A stretch of 64,000 nucleotides of DNA from Massilia eburnea (GCF_009720745.1 NZ_WNKX01000012.1:62001-126000); one strand, 5' to 3'. Shown: positions 1 to 9,325, numbered from the stretch's first letter. Notes: generated from the sequence alone by a model not told the origin. Program-made: numbers and translations.

Positions 1-1937
1 GCGGCACCAACGACGAATGGCGCCAGCGTGTCAGCCTGGCGCGCCACGCGCTGACGCTGCCGGTGCTGGCCAGCTTCGCCCTTGGCCTGGCTATCTTCCT
101 CGGCGCCGGCGGCGTGCTGTATTACAACCTGCACGTCAATCACTTCAAGACCCACTTCGGCCGTGACGCGCTGCGTGCAGACTACGAACGCAAATACAGG
201 CAAGTGCTGGACGTCGCGCAACCGCGCATCACGGACGTGCGCCTGGGCCTGGACATGTATCCCGACCAGCGCACGCTGAAGGTAAAAGGCTGGTACCAGC
301 TCGAAAACAAGACGCAGCAAGCCATCAACACCATTTACGTGCAGCAGGATCCTGAAGCCGACCTGCAGCCCTTGCAGTTCGGCCGCAAGGCATTCCGCGT
401 GCTGAACGACACGGAGCTGGGCTTCTACAGCTACCGCCTGGAACGGCCGCTGCAACCGGGCGAAATGATCACGCTGGACTTTACCCTGAGCTATGAACCG
501 AAAGGCTTCTTCAACCTGGGCAAGACCACGCCGGTAATGAACAATGGCACCTTCTTCAACAACACGGTGCTGCCGCATATTGGCTACCAGCGCCATGCCG
601 AACTGACCGATCCGCGCGATCGGAAGAAGCACGGCCTGCCGGCGCGTGAGCCGGCACTGCCGCGCGACGATCCGAAAGGCCTGGCCAGCAATTACCTGGG
701 CGCGGATGCGGACTGGGTCACCTTTGAAGCGACCCTGGGCACCGCAGGCGACCAGACCGCCGTGGCGCCGGGCACGCTGGTGAAGGAATGGCGCAAGAAC
801 GGCCGCCGCTACTTCCACTACAAGATGGACCAGCGCATCCTGAACTTCTATGCCTTCCAGTCGGCGCGCTACGCGGTCAAGCATGACTGGTGGCAGGACG
901 TGGGCATCGAAATCTACTACCAGCCCGGCCACGAGTACAACCTGGACCGCATGGTCAAAGGCGTCAAGGATTCGCTCGACTACTACACGCGCAACTTCAG
1001 TCCTTACCAGCACAAGATCGTGCGCATCGTGGAGTTCCCGCGCTACGAGCAGTTTGCGCAGTCGTTCCCCAACACCATTCCGTACTCGGAGGGCGTCGGC
1101 TTTATCGCCAAGGTGGATGACAAGAACCCGAAAGATATCGATTACCCGACCTACATCACCGCACACGAAGTGGCGCACCAGTGGTGGGCGCACCAGCTGG
1201 TAGGCGGCAATACGCGCGGCGCCACGGTGCTGAGCGAAACCCTGGCCGAGTACTCGGCGCTGATGGTGATGAAGAAGAGCTTCGGCCCGCAGCGCATGCG
1301 CCGCTTCCTGCGCTACGACTTGATGAAATACCTGTTCGGCCGCGCCACCGAAAACCGCAAGGAACTGCCGCTGGCGGACAACGAAGACCAGGGCTATATC
1401 CATTACAACAAGGGCAGCCTGGCCATGTACCAGCTGGCCGATATCGTTGGCGAAGCCAAGGTCAACGAACTGCTGGCTTCCCTGCTGCGCAAGTATGCCT
1501 ACCACGGCGATCCGTATCCGAGCGTGTCGGTGCTGGTGGACGGCCTGCGCCGCATCGTGCCGCCCGATCAGGCCTACCTGGTGGATGACCTGTTCAACTC
1601 CATCATCCTGTTCGACAACCGCGTCGTCGAAGCCACCGCCAAAAAGCGTGCTGACGGCAAATACGATGTGACCCTGATCGTACACGCAGCCAAAATGCGC
1701 TCCGACGAACTGGGCGCGGAAAAGGAAGTGCCGCTGCATGACCTGATCGACATCGGCGTCGATGACAAGGACGGCAATGCACTGCTGCGTGAACGCAAGC
1801 TGATCGACCGCAACGAGTCGACCTTCAAGCTGGTGGTGCCCGGCCGTCCCGCCAAAGCCGGCATTGACCCGGACAACAAATTGATCGACCGCAAGCCGGA
1901 TGACAATATGGGCAGCGTGGAGATCACGTCGCGCTAA
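1..1937 (+). CDS. Membrane-anchored M1 family aminopeptidase (C-terminal part, 5' truncated)
   Basis: The reading frame is open from the first base of the window, so the gene begins upstream. The visible part starts with a transmembrane helix (LASFALGLAIFLGAGGVLYY, bases 66-125) followed by a long extracytoplasmic region. A gluzincin signature HEVAHQ (about base 1165) and a downstream glutamate in SETLAEY form the HExxH-18-E zinc site of M1 metallopeptidases. Aminopeptidases with a preceding multi-helix part are known as ABC-2 permease/M1 peptidase fusions, and this protein is probably the end of one. That fusion is inferred, since only one helix is in the window. The peptidase domain would face the periplasm. 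Confidence 0.85.
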   Translation, partial: GTNDEWRQRVSLARHALTLPVLASFALGLAIFLGAGGVLYYNLHVNHFKTHFGRDALRADYERKYRQVLDVAQPRITDVRLGLDMYPDQRTLKVKGWYQLENKTQQAINTIYVQQDPEADLQPLQFGRKAFRVLNDTELGFYSYRLERPLQPGEMITLDFTLSYEPKGFFNLGKTTPVMNNGTFFNNTVLPHIGYQRHAELTDPRDRKKHGLPAREPALPRDDPKGLASNYLGADADWVTFEATLGTAGDQTAVAPGTLVKEWRKNGRRYFHYKMDQRILNFYAFQSARYAVKHDWWQDVGIEIYYQPGHEYNLDRMVKGVKDSLDYYTRNFSPYQHKIVRIVEFPRYEQFAQSFPNTIPYSEGVGFIAKVDDKNPKDIDYPTYITAHEVAHQWWAHQLVGGNTRGATVLSETLAEYSALMVMKKSFGPQRMRRFLRYDLMKYLFGRATENRKELPLADNEDQGYIHYNKGSLAMYQLADIVGEAKVNELLASLLRKYAYHGDPYPSVSVLVDGLRRIVPPDQAYLVDDLFNSIILFDNRVVEATAKKRADGKYDVTLIVHAAKMRSDELGAEKEVPLHDLIDIGVDDKDGNALLRERKLIDRNESTFKLVVPGRPAKAGIDPDNKLIDRKPDDNMGSVEITSR

Positions 1938-2007
1938 AGGTTAGGCAACGCACTTTACGCGCCGCCCATGCTTGTTAAGCTTTCACGCAATCGAAAGCGA
2001 GGCAATC

Positions 2008-2421
2008 ATGGGCATCCTGAGCAATATTTTCCACAAGATTTTCCCGTCGTCGCACCAAGAGGCCGCCCCATCCCCGGCCTCTGGTGCGCCTGCAACCGCG
2101 CCTGCCGCCGCTCCCGCCGCGCCAGCGCCTGCACCAGCACCAGCCGCCGCGCCGGCCGGCAAGCCGGAAGTCGATGTCGAGGCCATCCTCAACGAAAAGG
2201 CCGCCAAGGCCGGCCAGCCATTGAACTGGCGCACCTCAATCGTTGACTTGCTGAAGCTGCTCGACCTCGACTCCAGCCTGGCCGCGCGCAAGGAACTGGC
2301 GCATGAACTGCACTACACCGGCGACACCAGCGACTCCGCCACGATGAACATCTGGCTGCACAAGCAGGTCATGTTCAAGCTGGAAGAGAACGGCGGCAAA
2401 GTGCCTGCGGAGTTGAAATAG
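2008..2421 (+). CDS. DUF3597 domain protein
   Basis: This 137-residue protein starts at the ATG of MGILSNIF, preceded by a GAGG motif. An earlier in-frame start at 1972 adds 12 residues without family support. The N-terminal MGILSNIFHKIF segment and the C-terminal helical part (about residues 65-137, ending in KVPAELK) match the DUF3597 family, whose function is unknown. Between them lies an Ala/Pro-rich linker of about 40 residues, probably disordered. It lies 70 bp downstream of the M1 peptidase and 9 bp before a convergent LysR gene. Confidence 0.85.
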   Translation: MGILSNIFHKIFPSSHQEAAPSPASGAPATAPAAAPAAPAPAPAPAAAPAGKPEVDVEAILNEKAAKAGQPLNWRTSIVDLLKLLDLDSSLAARKELAHELHYTGDTSDSATMNIWLHKQVMFKLEENGGKVPAELK

Positions 2422-2430
2422 CGCCAGCCG

Positions 2431-3369
2431 CTAGGCCAGTGCTCCGGCCAGCTGGTGCAGCCACCCGGCGGCATGCGCTTTGTTCCACACCAGTGCCACT
2501 TGCTCGACGCATTGGTAAGCGCAGTCGCTGACGTGGATACGCACCAGCTCTTCATCCTCCAGCGCGAAGTCCGGCAAATAGGCCAGCGCCGCGCCGGATT
2601 TGACGAAGCCAAGCAGAAGGTGGATATCATCGGTCCAATAACGGATCTTGCGCGGCAACCGGTCGTCGCGCCAGCCATCGGAACGCGCGCCACGCTGCAC
2701 GCCGCAGAACATGGAACGCGGTGGGCAGGCAAAATCGTGCGCCAGCACCTGCTCTGTGGTCGCCTGCAGTAGCGCACCGGCCGCCTTGCGCCGGCTGCCC
2801 GCCGCAGCAGCCAATTGCTCCACCAGCGGATGCCGCTTACCGCCCACCAGGTGCTGCACAACACTTCCCAGCGGCGTGATGGCCCACTCCTCCGACAAGT
2901 CCTCGCCACGTCCCTCGATCGCCTCTTGCGTCACGATCGCTGCGTTCAGGTCGCCGCGCAGCAGCGCCGCCAATGCCTCATCTTCAAACATGGCTTGCAT
3001 GCGCAAGCTGGCATGGGACCAGTCCTGCAAAGCTTCTCCCACCGCCCGCCCGTGGCGCCACAAGAGCACGGCCGGCCCGCCGATACGGCACTCGATGGAT
3101 GCGCGTCCACCCAGCAAATCCGCCTTCGCCTGGTCCGCCAGCGCCAGCAAATTCTGCGCGCGCGCCAGCAGGAAAGTGCCGGACTGGTTCAGCACCAGTG
3201 CCTTGGCGCTGCGGTCGAACAGCGGCATGCCCACGTTTTCCTCAAGCCGTTTCAGGGCCTTGGAGACTGCGGAAGGCGTAAGATGAGTCTCCAGCGCAGC
3301 CGCCGCCAGGGACGGACTGCGCGCCACGCTGACAAAGATGCGCAGATCGGTAAGGTTCATTGTTTCCAA
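2431..3369 (-). CDS. LysR family transcriptional regulator
   Basis: This 312-residue protein has an N-terminal winged helix-turn-helix (MNLTDLRIFVSVARSPSLAA, then LTPSAVSKALKRLEENVG) typical of LysR regulators. A C-terminal effector-binding domain begins near residue 90. It is divergent from the NADP-dependent oxidoreductase at 3434, with 64 bp between the start codons. This arrangement is classical for a LysR regulator controlling its neighbour and itself. The effector is unknown. The codon for MNLTD three residues in is an alternative start. Confidence 0.9.
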   Translation of the reverse strand: METMNLTDLRIFVSVARSPSLAAAALETHLTPSAVSKALKRLEENVGMPLFDRSAKALVLNQSGTFLLARAQNLLALADQAKADLLGGRASIECRIGGPAVLLWRHGRAVGEALQDWSHASLRMQAMFEDEALAALLRGDLNAAIVTQEAIEGRGEDLSEEWAITPLGSVVQHLVGGKRHPLVEQLAAAAGSRRKAAGALLQATTEQVLAHDFACPPRSMFCGVQRGARSDGWRDDRLPRKIRYWTDDIHLLLGFVKSGAALAYLPDFALEDEELVRIHVSDCAYQCVEQVALVWNKAHAAGWLHQLAGALA

Positions 3370-3433
3370 TTACGACACAAACAGTGAAATTAAGTTGCTT
3401 TACGGGACACAAAACCAAGCATACCATGCCGCC

Positions 3434-4459
3434 ATGACGACCATCACCCAACGCCAATGGATCTACCGCCAGCAGCCGGTAGGCGCCATCACGCCCGAAC
3501 ATTACGAACTTGTCGAACGCACGCTCGACACCGCCCTTGCCGAAGGCGAGGTACTGCTTGAATCGCGCTGGTTCAGCGTGGACCCGTACATGCGCATCGG
3601 CCAATCCAGCAAGCCGACCTATGACCCGGACCCGCATCCGCTGAACACCGTGCAGGAAGGCGGCGTCGTAGCGCAAATACTGGCCTCCCGCTCGCCGAAC
3701 TTCGCGCCTGGCGACTGGGTCCAAAGCTACACCGGCTGGCAGACACACGCCAAGGCGCACTCCAGCACCTTGAAAAAGCTCGATCCGCAAGCCGCACCGG
3801 TCACCACGGCGCTCGGCGTGCTCGGGATGCCTGGCCGCACCGCATGGTTCGGCCTGACCGAATCCGGCAAGCCGCATGCGGGCGAAGTGGTGGTGGTTTC
3901 CGGCGCCGCCGGCGCCGTCGGCTCGCTGGTCGTGCAGTTCGCCAAACGCCACGGTGCACGCGTGCTTGGCATCGCCGGCGGCCCCGCCAAATGCGCCTGG
4001 CTGAAAGAGAAACTGGGCGCCGATTGGGCCCTCGACTACAAGGCCTTCACCAGCGCCGACGCGCTCAGCGCCGAAATCAAGGCCCTGACCGGCGGCGTTG
4101 ACGTCTATTTCGATAACGTCGGCGGCATGGTCACCGACGCCATCATCCCTATCATCAACCGCCGCGCGCGCATCGTCATCTGCGGCCAGATCAGCCAATA
4201 CAGCGGCGGCCTGGAAACGGCGGAAATGGGCCCGCGCCTGCTGCAGCATATGTTGTATCAACGCGCCACCATCCAGGGCATGCTGGCGCGCGATTACCTG
4301 CACCGCATGGATGAAATGATCCGCATCGTCGGACCTTGGGTAAAATCGGGAGACATCGTGTTTGAGGAAACCGTGGTCGAGGGATTCGAGCAGCTACCCG
4401 CTGCACTGAATTCGCTCTTCACCGGCGAACACCGAGGCAAACTCCTGGTGAAGGCATGA
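3434..4459 (+). CDS. NADP-dependent oxidoreductase (MDR superfamily, zinc-independent)
   Basis: This 341-residue protein belongs to the medium-chain reductase family of leukotriene B4 dehydrogenase/CurA-like enzymes, which reduce double bonds of enones using NADPH. It shows the family N-terminus (RQWIYRQQPVG), the substrate-domain segment VDPYMR, and the nucleotide-binding stretch VVSGAAGAVGSLVVQFAK. There are no zinc-ligand cysteines. The start at MTTITQ was chosen because the upstream in-frame codons overlap the divergent LysR promoter region. Its stop overlaps the next gene by 4 bp (ATGA), so it heads a three-gene unit with two unknown genes. Confidence 0.9.
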   Translation: MTTITQRQWIYRQQPVGAITPEHYELVERTLDTALAEGEVLLESRWFSVDPYMRIGQSSKPTYDPDPHPLNTVQEGGVVAQILASRSPNFAPGDWVQSYTGWQTHAKAHSSTLKKLDPQAAPVTTALGVLGMPGRTAWFGLTESGKPHAGEVVVVSGAAGAVGSLVVQFAKRHGARVLGIAGGPAKCAWLKEKLGADWALDYKAFTSADALSAEIKALTGGVDVYFDNVGGMVTDAIIPIINRRARIVICGQISQYSGGLETAEMGPRLLQHMLYQRATIQGMLARDYLHRMDEMIRIVGPWVKSGDIVFEETVVEGFEQLPAALNSLFTGEHRGKLLVKA

Positions 4460-5139
4460 AACCAATACGTCACATCATCGCCGCCGCATCGCTTGCGCTT
4501 TGCACGCTTCCGCTCCATGCAGCCGACGCCACCTACGGCAGCCATGGCATGGCCTTGTTCGGCGGGCAGGAAGGCCTGTACGCCTCGCACCTGCCGATGT
4601 TCCATGCGCCGCATGATTACCAGGTGATCCTGCAGATCCGCATCGCCGACCCGGCCACCGATGCCGCGCTGCGCAAGCGGCTCGATGGCAAGGATAAGTT
4701 GTGGACCATCGACCCTGAAAAATTCGAGCTGAGCGCCCTCGCCCCGAAAGCCAAGGCTCCCCGTAAGGAGTTCACGGCGGACCTGGTGCAAGGGCACTTC
4801 GAGCGCGGCGGCACTTCCCAGTACAAGGCCGCCAAAGTGGTGATCGACAAGGTACTGCTGTTCCGCCAGCTGGACGACAAGCCGCGCGACGCCAGGATCT
4901 CGCGCTATATGCAAATCGGCAGCGGCGCCCAGCGCTTCCTCGTCAAGCAAATCGACACCCGGCCCGACTTCGACCACATCGTGGCCTACCATGCCGCAGC
5001 AGGCGCCCCGACCGCGCCGGTCCAGGTGCGCAAGTGGGGCGTCAAGGCCGCCGGCAACGACGCGCTGGCGCAGGCGCTGAAAGCCAATCAATCGGCAATC
5101 GGCGGCACAATCTACTTTGAAACCGACGACCTGAAATGA
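4456..5139 (+). CDS. Hypothetical secreted protein
   Basis: This 227-residue protein has a clear Sec signal peptide (IIAAASLALCTLPLHA, cleavage after AHA/HAA near residue 22). I do not recognise the mature domain. Its start overlaps the stop of the oxidoreductase and its stop overlaps the start of the next gene, each by ATGA, so the three are probably translated together. The mature part is rich in beta-type segments such as YQVILQIRIAD and FLVKQID and lacks obvious catalytic motifs. A periplasmic location is inferred. Confidence 0.8.
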   Translation: MKPIRHIIAAASLALCTLPLHAADATYGSHGMALFGGQEGLYASHLPMFHAPHDYQVILQIRIADPATDAALRKRLDGKDKLWTIDPEKFELSALAPKAKAPRKEFTADLVQGHFERGGTSQYKAAKVVIDKVLLFRQLDDKPRDARISRYMQIGSGAQRFLVKQIDTRPDFDHIVAYHAAAGAPTAPVQVRKWGVKAAGNDALAQALKANQSAIGGTIYFETDDLK

Positions 5140-5669
5140 GCGTACCGCAAGCATATGAAGGCCTGTGGCGCCGCAAGGGTATCTGGCGCGCCGACGGCAG
5201 CAGCGACCTGGTGACACCGGTCTGGTGGTTCCAGGCTGCCGATTTCCACATCGATTTACGCATCCCCATCGACCGCAGAGCCATGACCGGCTTCGCAGGC
5301 ACCACCGTCGTTGAAGGTGAACGCTGCGAATGGCGCCCCGAGATCGCCTACCCGTTCGTCAGCCCCGAACTGGACGCAGGCTTCATGCGCTTCGACAGCG
5401 CAGAAGCGCTGCACGAAGCCGGCGTGGACGGCAGCTACAAGGAAGACTGGTGGCGCGAAGCGGAAGGCCCTGTCGCGAGCAGCCGCACGGTACTCGACGA
5501 CGACCGCATTCAGTACGAAATTACCTGCGGCGACTTCCTGGCACGCGCCGTGGGCAAGCCGCTCAAGGCTGCCGATATTACGGTTTTCCGGCGCGTACCG
5601 AATGGCTTGTGGCGAGTGGTCGCCGCCACCACGGCGGCGCGCGAAAACGTGATTGTGGAGACGCCTTAA
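5136..5669 (+). CDS. Hypothetical cytoplasmic protein
   Basis: This 177-residue protein has no signal peptide or membrane segment. The sequence has many aromatic residues in alternating patterns (YEGLWRRKGIW, TPVWWFQAADFHIDLRIP, YEITCGDFLARAV), which suggests a lipocalin-like beta barrel. That is a guess from residue pattern only. It is the last gene of the unit with the oxidoreductase and the secreted protein (4 bp ATGA overlap) and it overlaps the convergent deacylase gene by 4 bp. Confidence 0.75.
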   Translation: MSVPQAYEGLWRRKGIWRADGSSDLVTPVWWFQAADFHIDLRIPIDRRAMTGFAGTTVVEGERCEWRPEIAYPFVSPELDAGFMRFDSAEALHEAGVDGSYKEDWWREAEGPVASSRTVLDDDRIQYEITCGDFLARAVGKPLKAADITVFRRVPNGLWRVVAATTAARENVIVETP

Positions 5670-6790
5670 AGGCTCAGCAAACTACCGCTGCGGAATGGCT
5701 TGGCGCCGGCAATCTTTGCCACGTTCATGCCGCGGATGATGTAGCGGTGCGACAGGCGCGTGAACAACACCCCTTCCACTTCCGACTTCAGGTGCGTGGT
5801 GTCGCCGCTGACCGGGTCGACCAGGTCGGCAACCACCTCGCCAATGCGCACCGCATCGCCAACTTCCTTCAGGTAGACCAGCAGGCCAGCATGCGGCGCA
5901 TCCAGGCGCTGCACGCCTTCCAGCGGCGTTGGCGTGCAGCCTTGCACAGGCACGTCCACGTGCCCAGCATCAAGCATGCCGCGCACGTGCAGGTAGCCGA
6001 TGATGGCTTCTGCATCGCGCGCCGCCAGTTCGTAGCTGACCGACGTTTCGCCGCGCAATTCAACCGTCGCCGCCATGCAGGCGGACGGGATCGGATAAGC
6101 GGGACCGAAATGGTCCGCCAAGTCCCACCACAGACGGCTGCAGGCTTCATCGAACGGCTCGCCGCCGGCGCCGGTGGTATGCAGCACCGCACAGGCATCC
6201 ATCAGGTTGGCCAGCGGCTGGGCGATCTCGCACAATGAGGTGCCGACGTACAGGTGCAGCTCGCCCTCGTTCTCGCAGTGCAGGTCGAGCACCACGTCGG
6301 CATCGATGGCCATTGCCAGCAGGTTTTGCTTGAGCGTGGTCGCATCCGAAGCTGGCCGCCACTGCGCCACCAGTTCGCGCAGGTGCCGGCGGATCGTGCG
6401 CACATTCTCTTCCGCATCGCTGCCCAACTGGCCGTCAAGGCGGGACTTCAGCTGATCGAAATAATGCGGGTAGCCGCGGTTGAAATTGATGCCGTTACTC
6501 AGGTCAAAGCGGCCGAATGGACGCTCATTGATGACCTGCGCCAGCCCGATCGGATTAGCCGCCGGTACCAGGATCACTTCCCCGCTCACCTTGCCCCCCG
6601 CGTCCAGCGCTTGCAGGCGCTTGCGCAATTCCTGCGCCACCAGCATGGCCGGCACCTCATCGGCATGCAGCGCGGCCTGGATATAGGCCTTCGGTCCACC
6701 CGGCTTGCCGAAATGGTAGCTGGTCAGTTCGTAGTGTGCCGTGCCGTGCGGCGCGGAGAGCGGGTGCTTGACGGTTTCCATACCTGCCAT
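5666..6790 (-). CDS. M14-type succinylglutamate desuccinylase/aspartoacylase family deacylase
   Basis: This 374-residue protein shows the zinc site of the family: HADE in AALHADEVPAML and a further His in VVLDLHCENEGELHLY. A catalytic glutamate lies in TVELRGETSVSYE. Members remove acyl groups from N-acylated amino acids; the substrate here is unknown. The C-terminal region (about 290-370) resembles the biotinyl-like barrel often attached to these enzymes (GEVVADLVDPVSGD). Its ATG lies one base past the stop of the carrier gene, so translation is probably coupled, and the pair likely imports and deacylates one compound. Confidence 0.85.
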   Translation of the reverse strand: MAGMETVKHPLSAPHGTAHYELTSYHFGKPGGPKAYIQAALHADEVPAMLVAQELRKRLQALDAGGKVSGEVILVPAANPIGLAQVINERPFGRFDLSNGINFNRGYPHYFDQLKSRLDGQLGSDAEENVRTIRRHLRELVAQWRPASDATTLKQNLLAMAIDADVVLDLHCENEGELHLYVGTSLCEIAQPLANLMDACAVLHTTGAGGEPFDEACSRLWWDLADHFGPAYPIPSACMAATVELRGETSVSYELAARDAEAIIGYLHVRGMLDAGHVDVPVQGCTPTPLEGVQRLDAPHAGLLVYLKEVGDAVRIGEVVADLVDPVSGDTTHLKSEVEGVLFTRLSHRYIIRGMNVAKIAGAKPFRSGSLLSL

Positions 6791-6791
6791 C

Positions 6792-8177
6792 CTACCAGTT
6801 CATGAGGCAAGGCGGCACTAGCAAGGCGAGCGCCAGGACGAGATAAATCAGCTGCAGCGGCACCATCCAGCGCGCCCAGGTCAGCCACGGGATGCGCGCC
6901 AGCGCCAGCACGCCTACCGTAATGCCCGAAGTCGGGATCATCGGCGTGGTGAATTCGCCGAACTGGAAGGCCAGGATCGCGGTCTGGCGCGACACTCCCA
7001 CCAGGTCGGCCAGCGGCGCCATGATCGGCATGGTCAGCGCTGCCTGCCCGCTGCCCGAGTGGATGAAGAAGTTGATCACCGACTGGATCAGGAACATCTT
7101 CTGCGCCGAAAATACCGGCGAGGACGACGCCACCAGCGGCATCAGTCCGTGCAGCATGGTGTCGATGATGTGCGCGTCGCGCGCCAGCACCATCGTGCCG
7201 CGCGCCAGCGCGATCACCAGTCCCGTGCCGACCAGGTCCTTCGAGCCCTGCACAAAAGCCGCCACGGCCTCGTCGGAATTCAGACGTCCGATCAGCGCCA
7301 CCACGATGGTCATGGCCAGGAACAGCGCGCCAATTTCTTCGATGAACCAGCCGAACTTCACCACGCCGAACACCATGCCGCCCAGCGTAGCGACAAAGAT
7401 CCACAGTACCAGGCGGTGCCGCATGGTCATGCCTTCGAAACCGTTGAAATCGACCACGCCTTCTGCGCGCTTCTCGAGGTCCAGCAAATACGTCGGACTC
7501 TTCTCCGGATGGCGCTTGATGCGCGCCGCCCACCACATCAGGAACGCAATGGTGACGCCGGTCGCGATGAACCACACGATCACGCGATAGCCGATACCCG
7601 AGAACATCGGCACGCCGGCAATGCCCTGCGCAATGCCGACGTTGAACGGATTCAGGAACGCCGCACAGAAGCCCACTTGCGAGCCGAGGAAGGGAATCGA
7701 CACGCCGGTGATCGTGTCATAACCAAGCGCCAGCGCCAGCGGCACGAAAATCAGGATGAACGGTATCGCCTCCTCATTCATCCCGAAGGTCGCGCCGCCG
7801 ATCGAGAACAAGGTCACGAACACCGGTATCAGCGCTACCCGCACCACGCGCGAACGCGAATGCGCCTTGGCGATGGATTTGATCATCGCATCGATGGCCT
7901 GCGTCTTGTGCAGTACGTTGAACGTACCGCCCGTCAGCATCACGAAGCCGATGATCAGCCCCGCCTCCGCAAAGCCCTTGATCGGCGCCATCAGCAACTG
8001 CGCGATGCCCTGCGGCTTGCTCTCAATGTAGTGAAAGGTGTCCGGATCGACCAGCTGCTTGCCGTTGACCAGGTGCGTCTCGTATTTCCCGCCCGGGACC
8101 AGCCAGGTCGCCAGCGCAATCAGCGCCAGGATGATGAACAGCAGGACGAAGGTATTGGGGAGTTTGAGTTTTCTCAT
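6792..8177 (-). CDS. YfcC family integral membrane transporter
   Basis: This 461-residue protein has about 12 hydrophobic segments and belongs to the YfcC/DcuC-like ion-transporter group. Visible family features are the first helix FVLLFIILALIALATWLVPGG, here cited by its ends FVLL and VPGG, and the hairpin regions IGGATFGMNEEAIPFI and SGSGQAALTMPIMAPLADL. The ATG start was preferred over a GTG two codons upstream. Carriers of this group are annotated as dicarboxylate or basic amino acid transporters; the substrate cannot be read from sequence. It is the first gene of a two-gene unit with the deacylase. Confidence 0.85.
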   Translation of the reverse strand: MRKLKLPNTFVLLFIILALIALATWLVPGGKYETHLVNGKQLVDPDTFHYIESKPQGIAQLLMAPIKGFAEAGLIIGFVMLTGGTFNVLHKTQAIDAMIKSIAKAHSRSRVVRVALIPVFVTLFSIGGATFGMNEEAIPFILIFVPLALALGYDTITGVSIPFLGSQVGFCAAFLNPFNVGIAQGIAGVPMFSGIGYRVIVWFIATGVTIAFLMWWAARIKRHPEKSPTYLLDLEKRAEGVVDFNGFEGMTMRHRLVLWIFVATLGGMVFGVVKFGWFIEEIGALFLAMTIVVALIGRLNSDEAVAAFVQGSKDLVGTGLVIALARGTMVLARDAHIIDTMLHGLMPLVASSSPVFSAQKMFLIQSVINFFIHSGSGQAALTMPIMAPLADLVGVSRQTAILAFQFGEFTTPMIPTSGITVGVLALARIPWLTWARWMVPLQLIYLVLALALLVPPCLMNW

Positions 8178-8200
8178 CCACACATCTTATGCGGCCCGGA

Positions 8201-9325
8201 TCAGATGCGCAATCGCGGGAACGGTGGCGCAGCGCCCCAATGTTTGCGCAGCCATTTGGCGGCATACACGATAACGGCGCCCAGTCCGAGGCCGAACAAT
8301 GCCAGCAGGGCGTTCGCTTTGGCCAGCAAGTCGGGGATGCGCTGCCACCAGGGCGCCAACTCCACTTCGACATATTCCTCGATGCTGGGGAAGGCATCCT
8401 GGTCAGCGCCGCGGTCGATCGACGCTTCCAGCAGCAGCATCAGCTTGCCGCCACCTGGGTCCCGCTGCGGCGTAACGGACCAGTTCCAGCGCGCCCGTCC
8501 TTCCGCAGCGAGCGACTTTCCACGAGCGCCCTCGGGCTCGATCTTGAAACCCTCGCCTCGCAGCGACGCCGTCATATGCTGGCCGACCCAGACCTTCTCC
8601 TCGCCCACCACGTCCTTCGGATCCAAAGCGGTATCTGCACCTTGTTTGACGCGGGTGCCAATCTGGTCCTGCTCCAATTTCAGCTTTTCCGACAAGGCTG
8701 CGCGCAAGCGCTCGGCGGTGCCGGACAAGTCGATCCACAACTCGACTTGCGAAGCCTCGTTCAGCTTCATCTTGCGGGGGATATGGTAGGCGGCACTGCC
8801 CGTCTGGGCGATTTCCTGAGCTGCCCCGGCGGAGGTCGGTTCGGATCGCGACGCCGGTGCCGACGGCTTGTCCCGCCTCGCAGCTCTTGCAATCTTCGGG
8901 CTTGGTATTCGCTCTGCCGCCGTTCCGACAGCGGCAGGCTTGGGCTCCGCCCTGGCCGCCCCTATAGCACTCATTGCGCCGGAACTCTCCACAGCCAAAG
9001 CCGCTAGCGCGCCTGCCCATCGGCTTTCTGTGCGCGCCTCGCCACTCGTTGCTGCGGCTGGGCGCGACGATTTCGCAAAGCCGCCGACGAACGAGCCAAA
9101 GTGCAGGTGACTGATACTGGAGGCGTTCGCCATCGCCGCAAGGGAAGGCCGGGCCGGATGCAGCGGGAGTAGCTCATCAGGCCGCGCACGCAATAATTCA
9201 TGCAGTTCCAGGCGCTCCACGATGAAGTTGTCCGGCGATGCGGAATGATTTTCCGGAGTAGTAGCGCAAGAGCAGAGCAAGGCCGCCAACGGCAGCCAAA
9301 ACTGCGCGCGATTCCGAACAGCCAT
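8201..9325 (-). CDS. Predicted lipoprotein with C-terminal transmembrane helix, unknown function
   Basis: This 374-residue protein begins MAVRNRAQFW with a lipoprotein signal ending LLCSC, giving a lipidated cysteine near residue 19. Residues about 85-190 are low complexity (Ala, Ser, Pro). Residues about 190-330 form a compact domain with LSEKLKLEQDQIGTRVKQG, MTASLRGEGFKIEPEG and WNWSVTPQRDPGGGKLMLLL. A transmembrane helix (ALLALFGLGLGAVIVYAA) and a short basic tail follow. A start 7 codons earlier is possible. The globular domain recalls a module at the C-terminus of some TIR or caspase-like conflict proteins, but I am not sure of that. Confidence 0.75.
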   Translation of the reverse strand: MAVRNRAQFWLPLAALLCSCATTPENHSASPDNFIVERLELHELLRARPDELLPLHPARPSLAAMANASSISHLHFGSFVGGFAKSSRPAAATSGEARTESRWAGALAALAVESSGAMSAIGAARAEPKPAAVGTAAERIPSPKIARAARRDKPSAPASRSEPTSAGAAQEIAQTGSAAYHIPRKMKLNEASQVELWIDLSGTAERLRAALSEKLKLEQDQIGTRVKQGADTALDPKDVVGEEKVWVGQHMTASLRGEGFKIEPEGARGKSLAAEGRARWNWSVTPQRDPGGGKLMLLLEASIDRGADQDAFPSIEEYVEVELAPWWQRIPDLLAKANALLALFGLGLGAVIVYAAKWLRKHWGAAPPFPRLRI

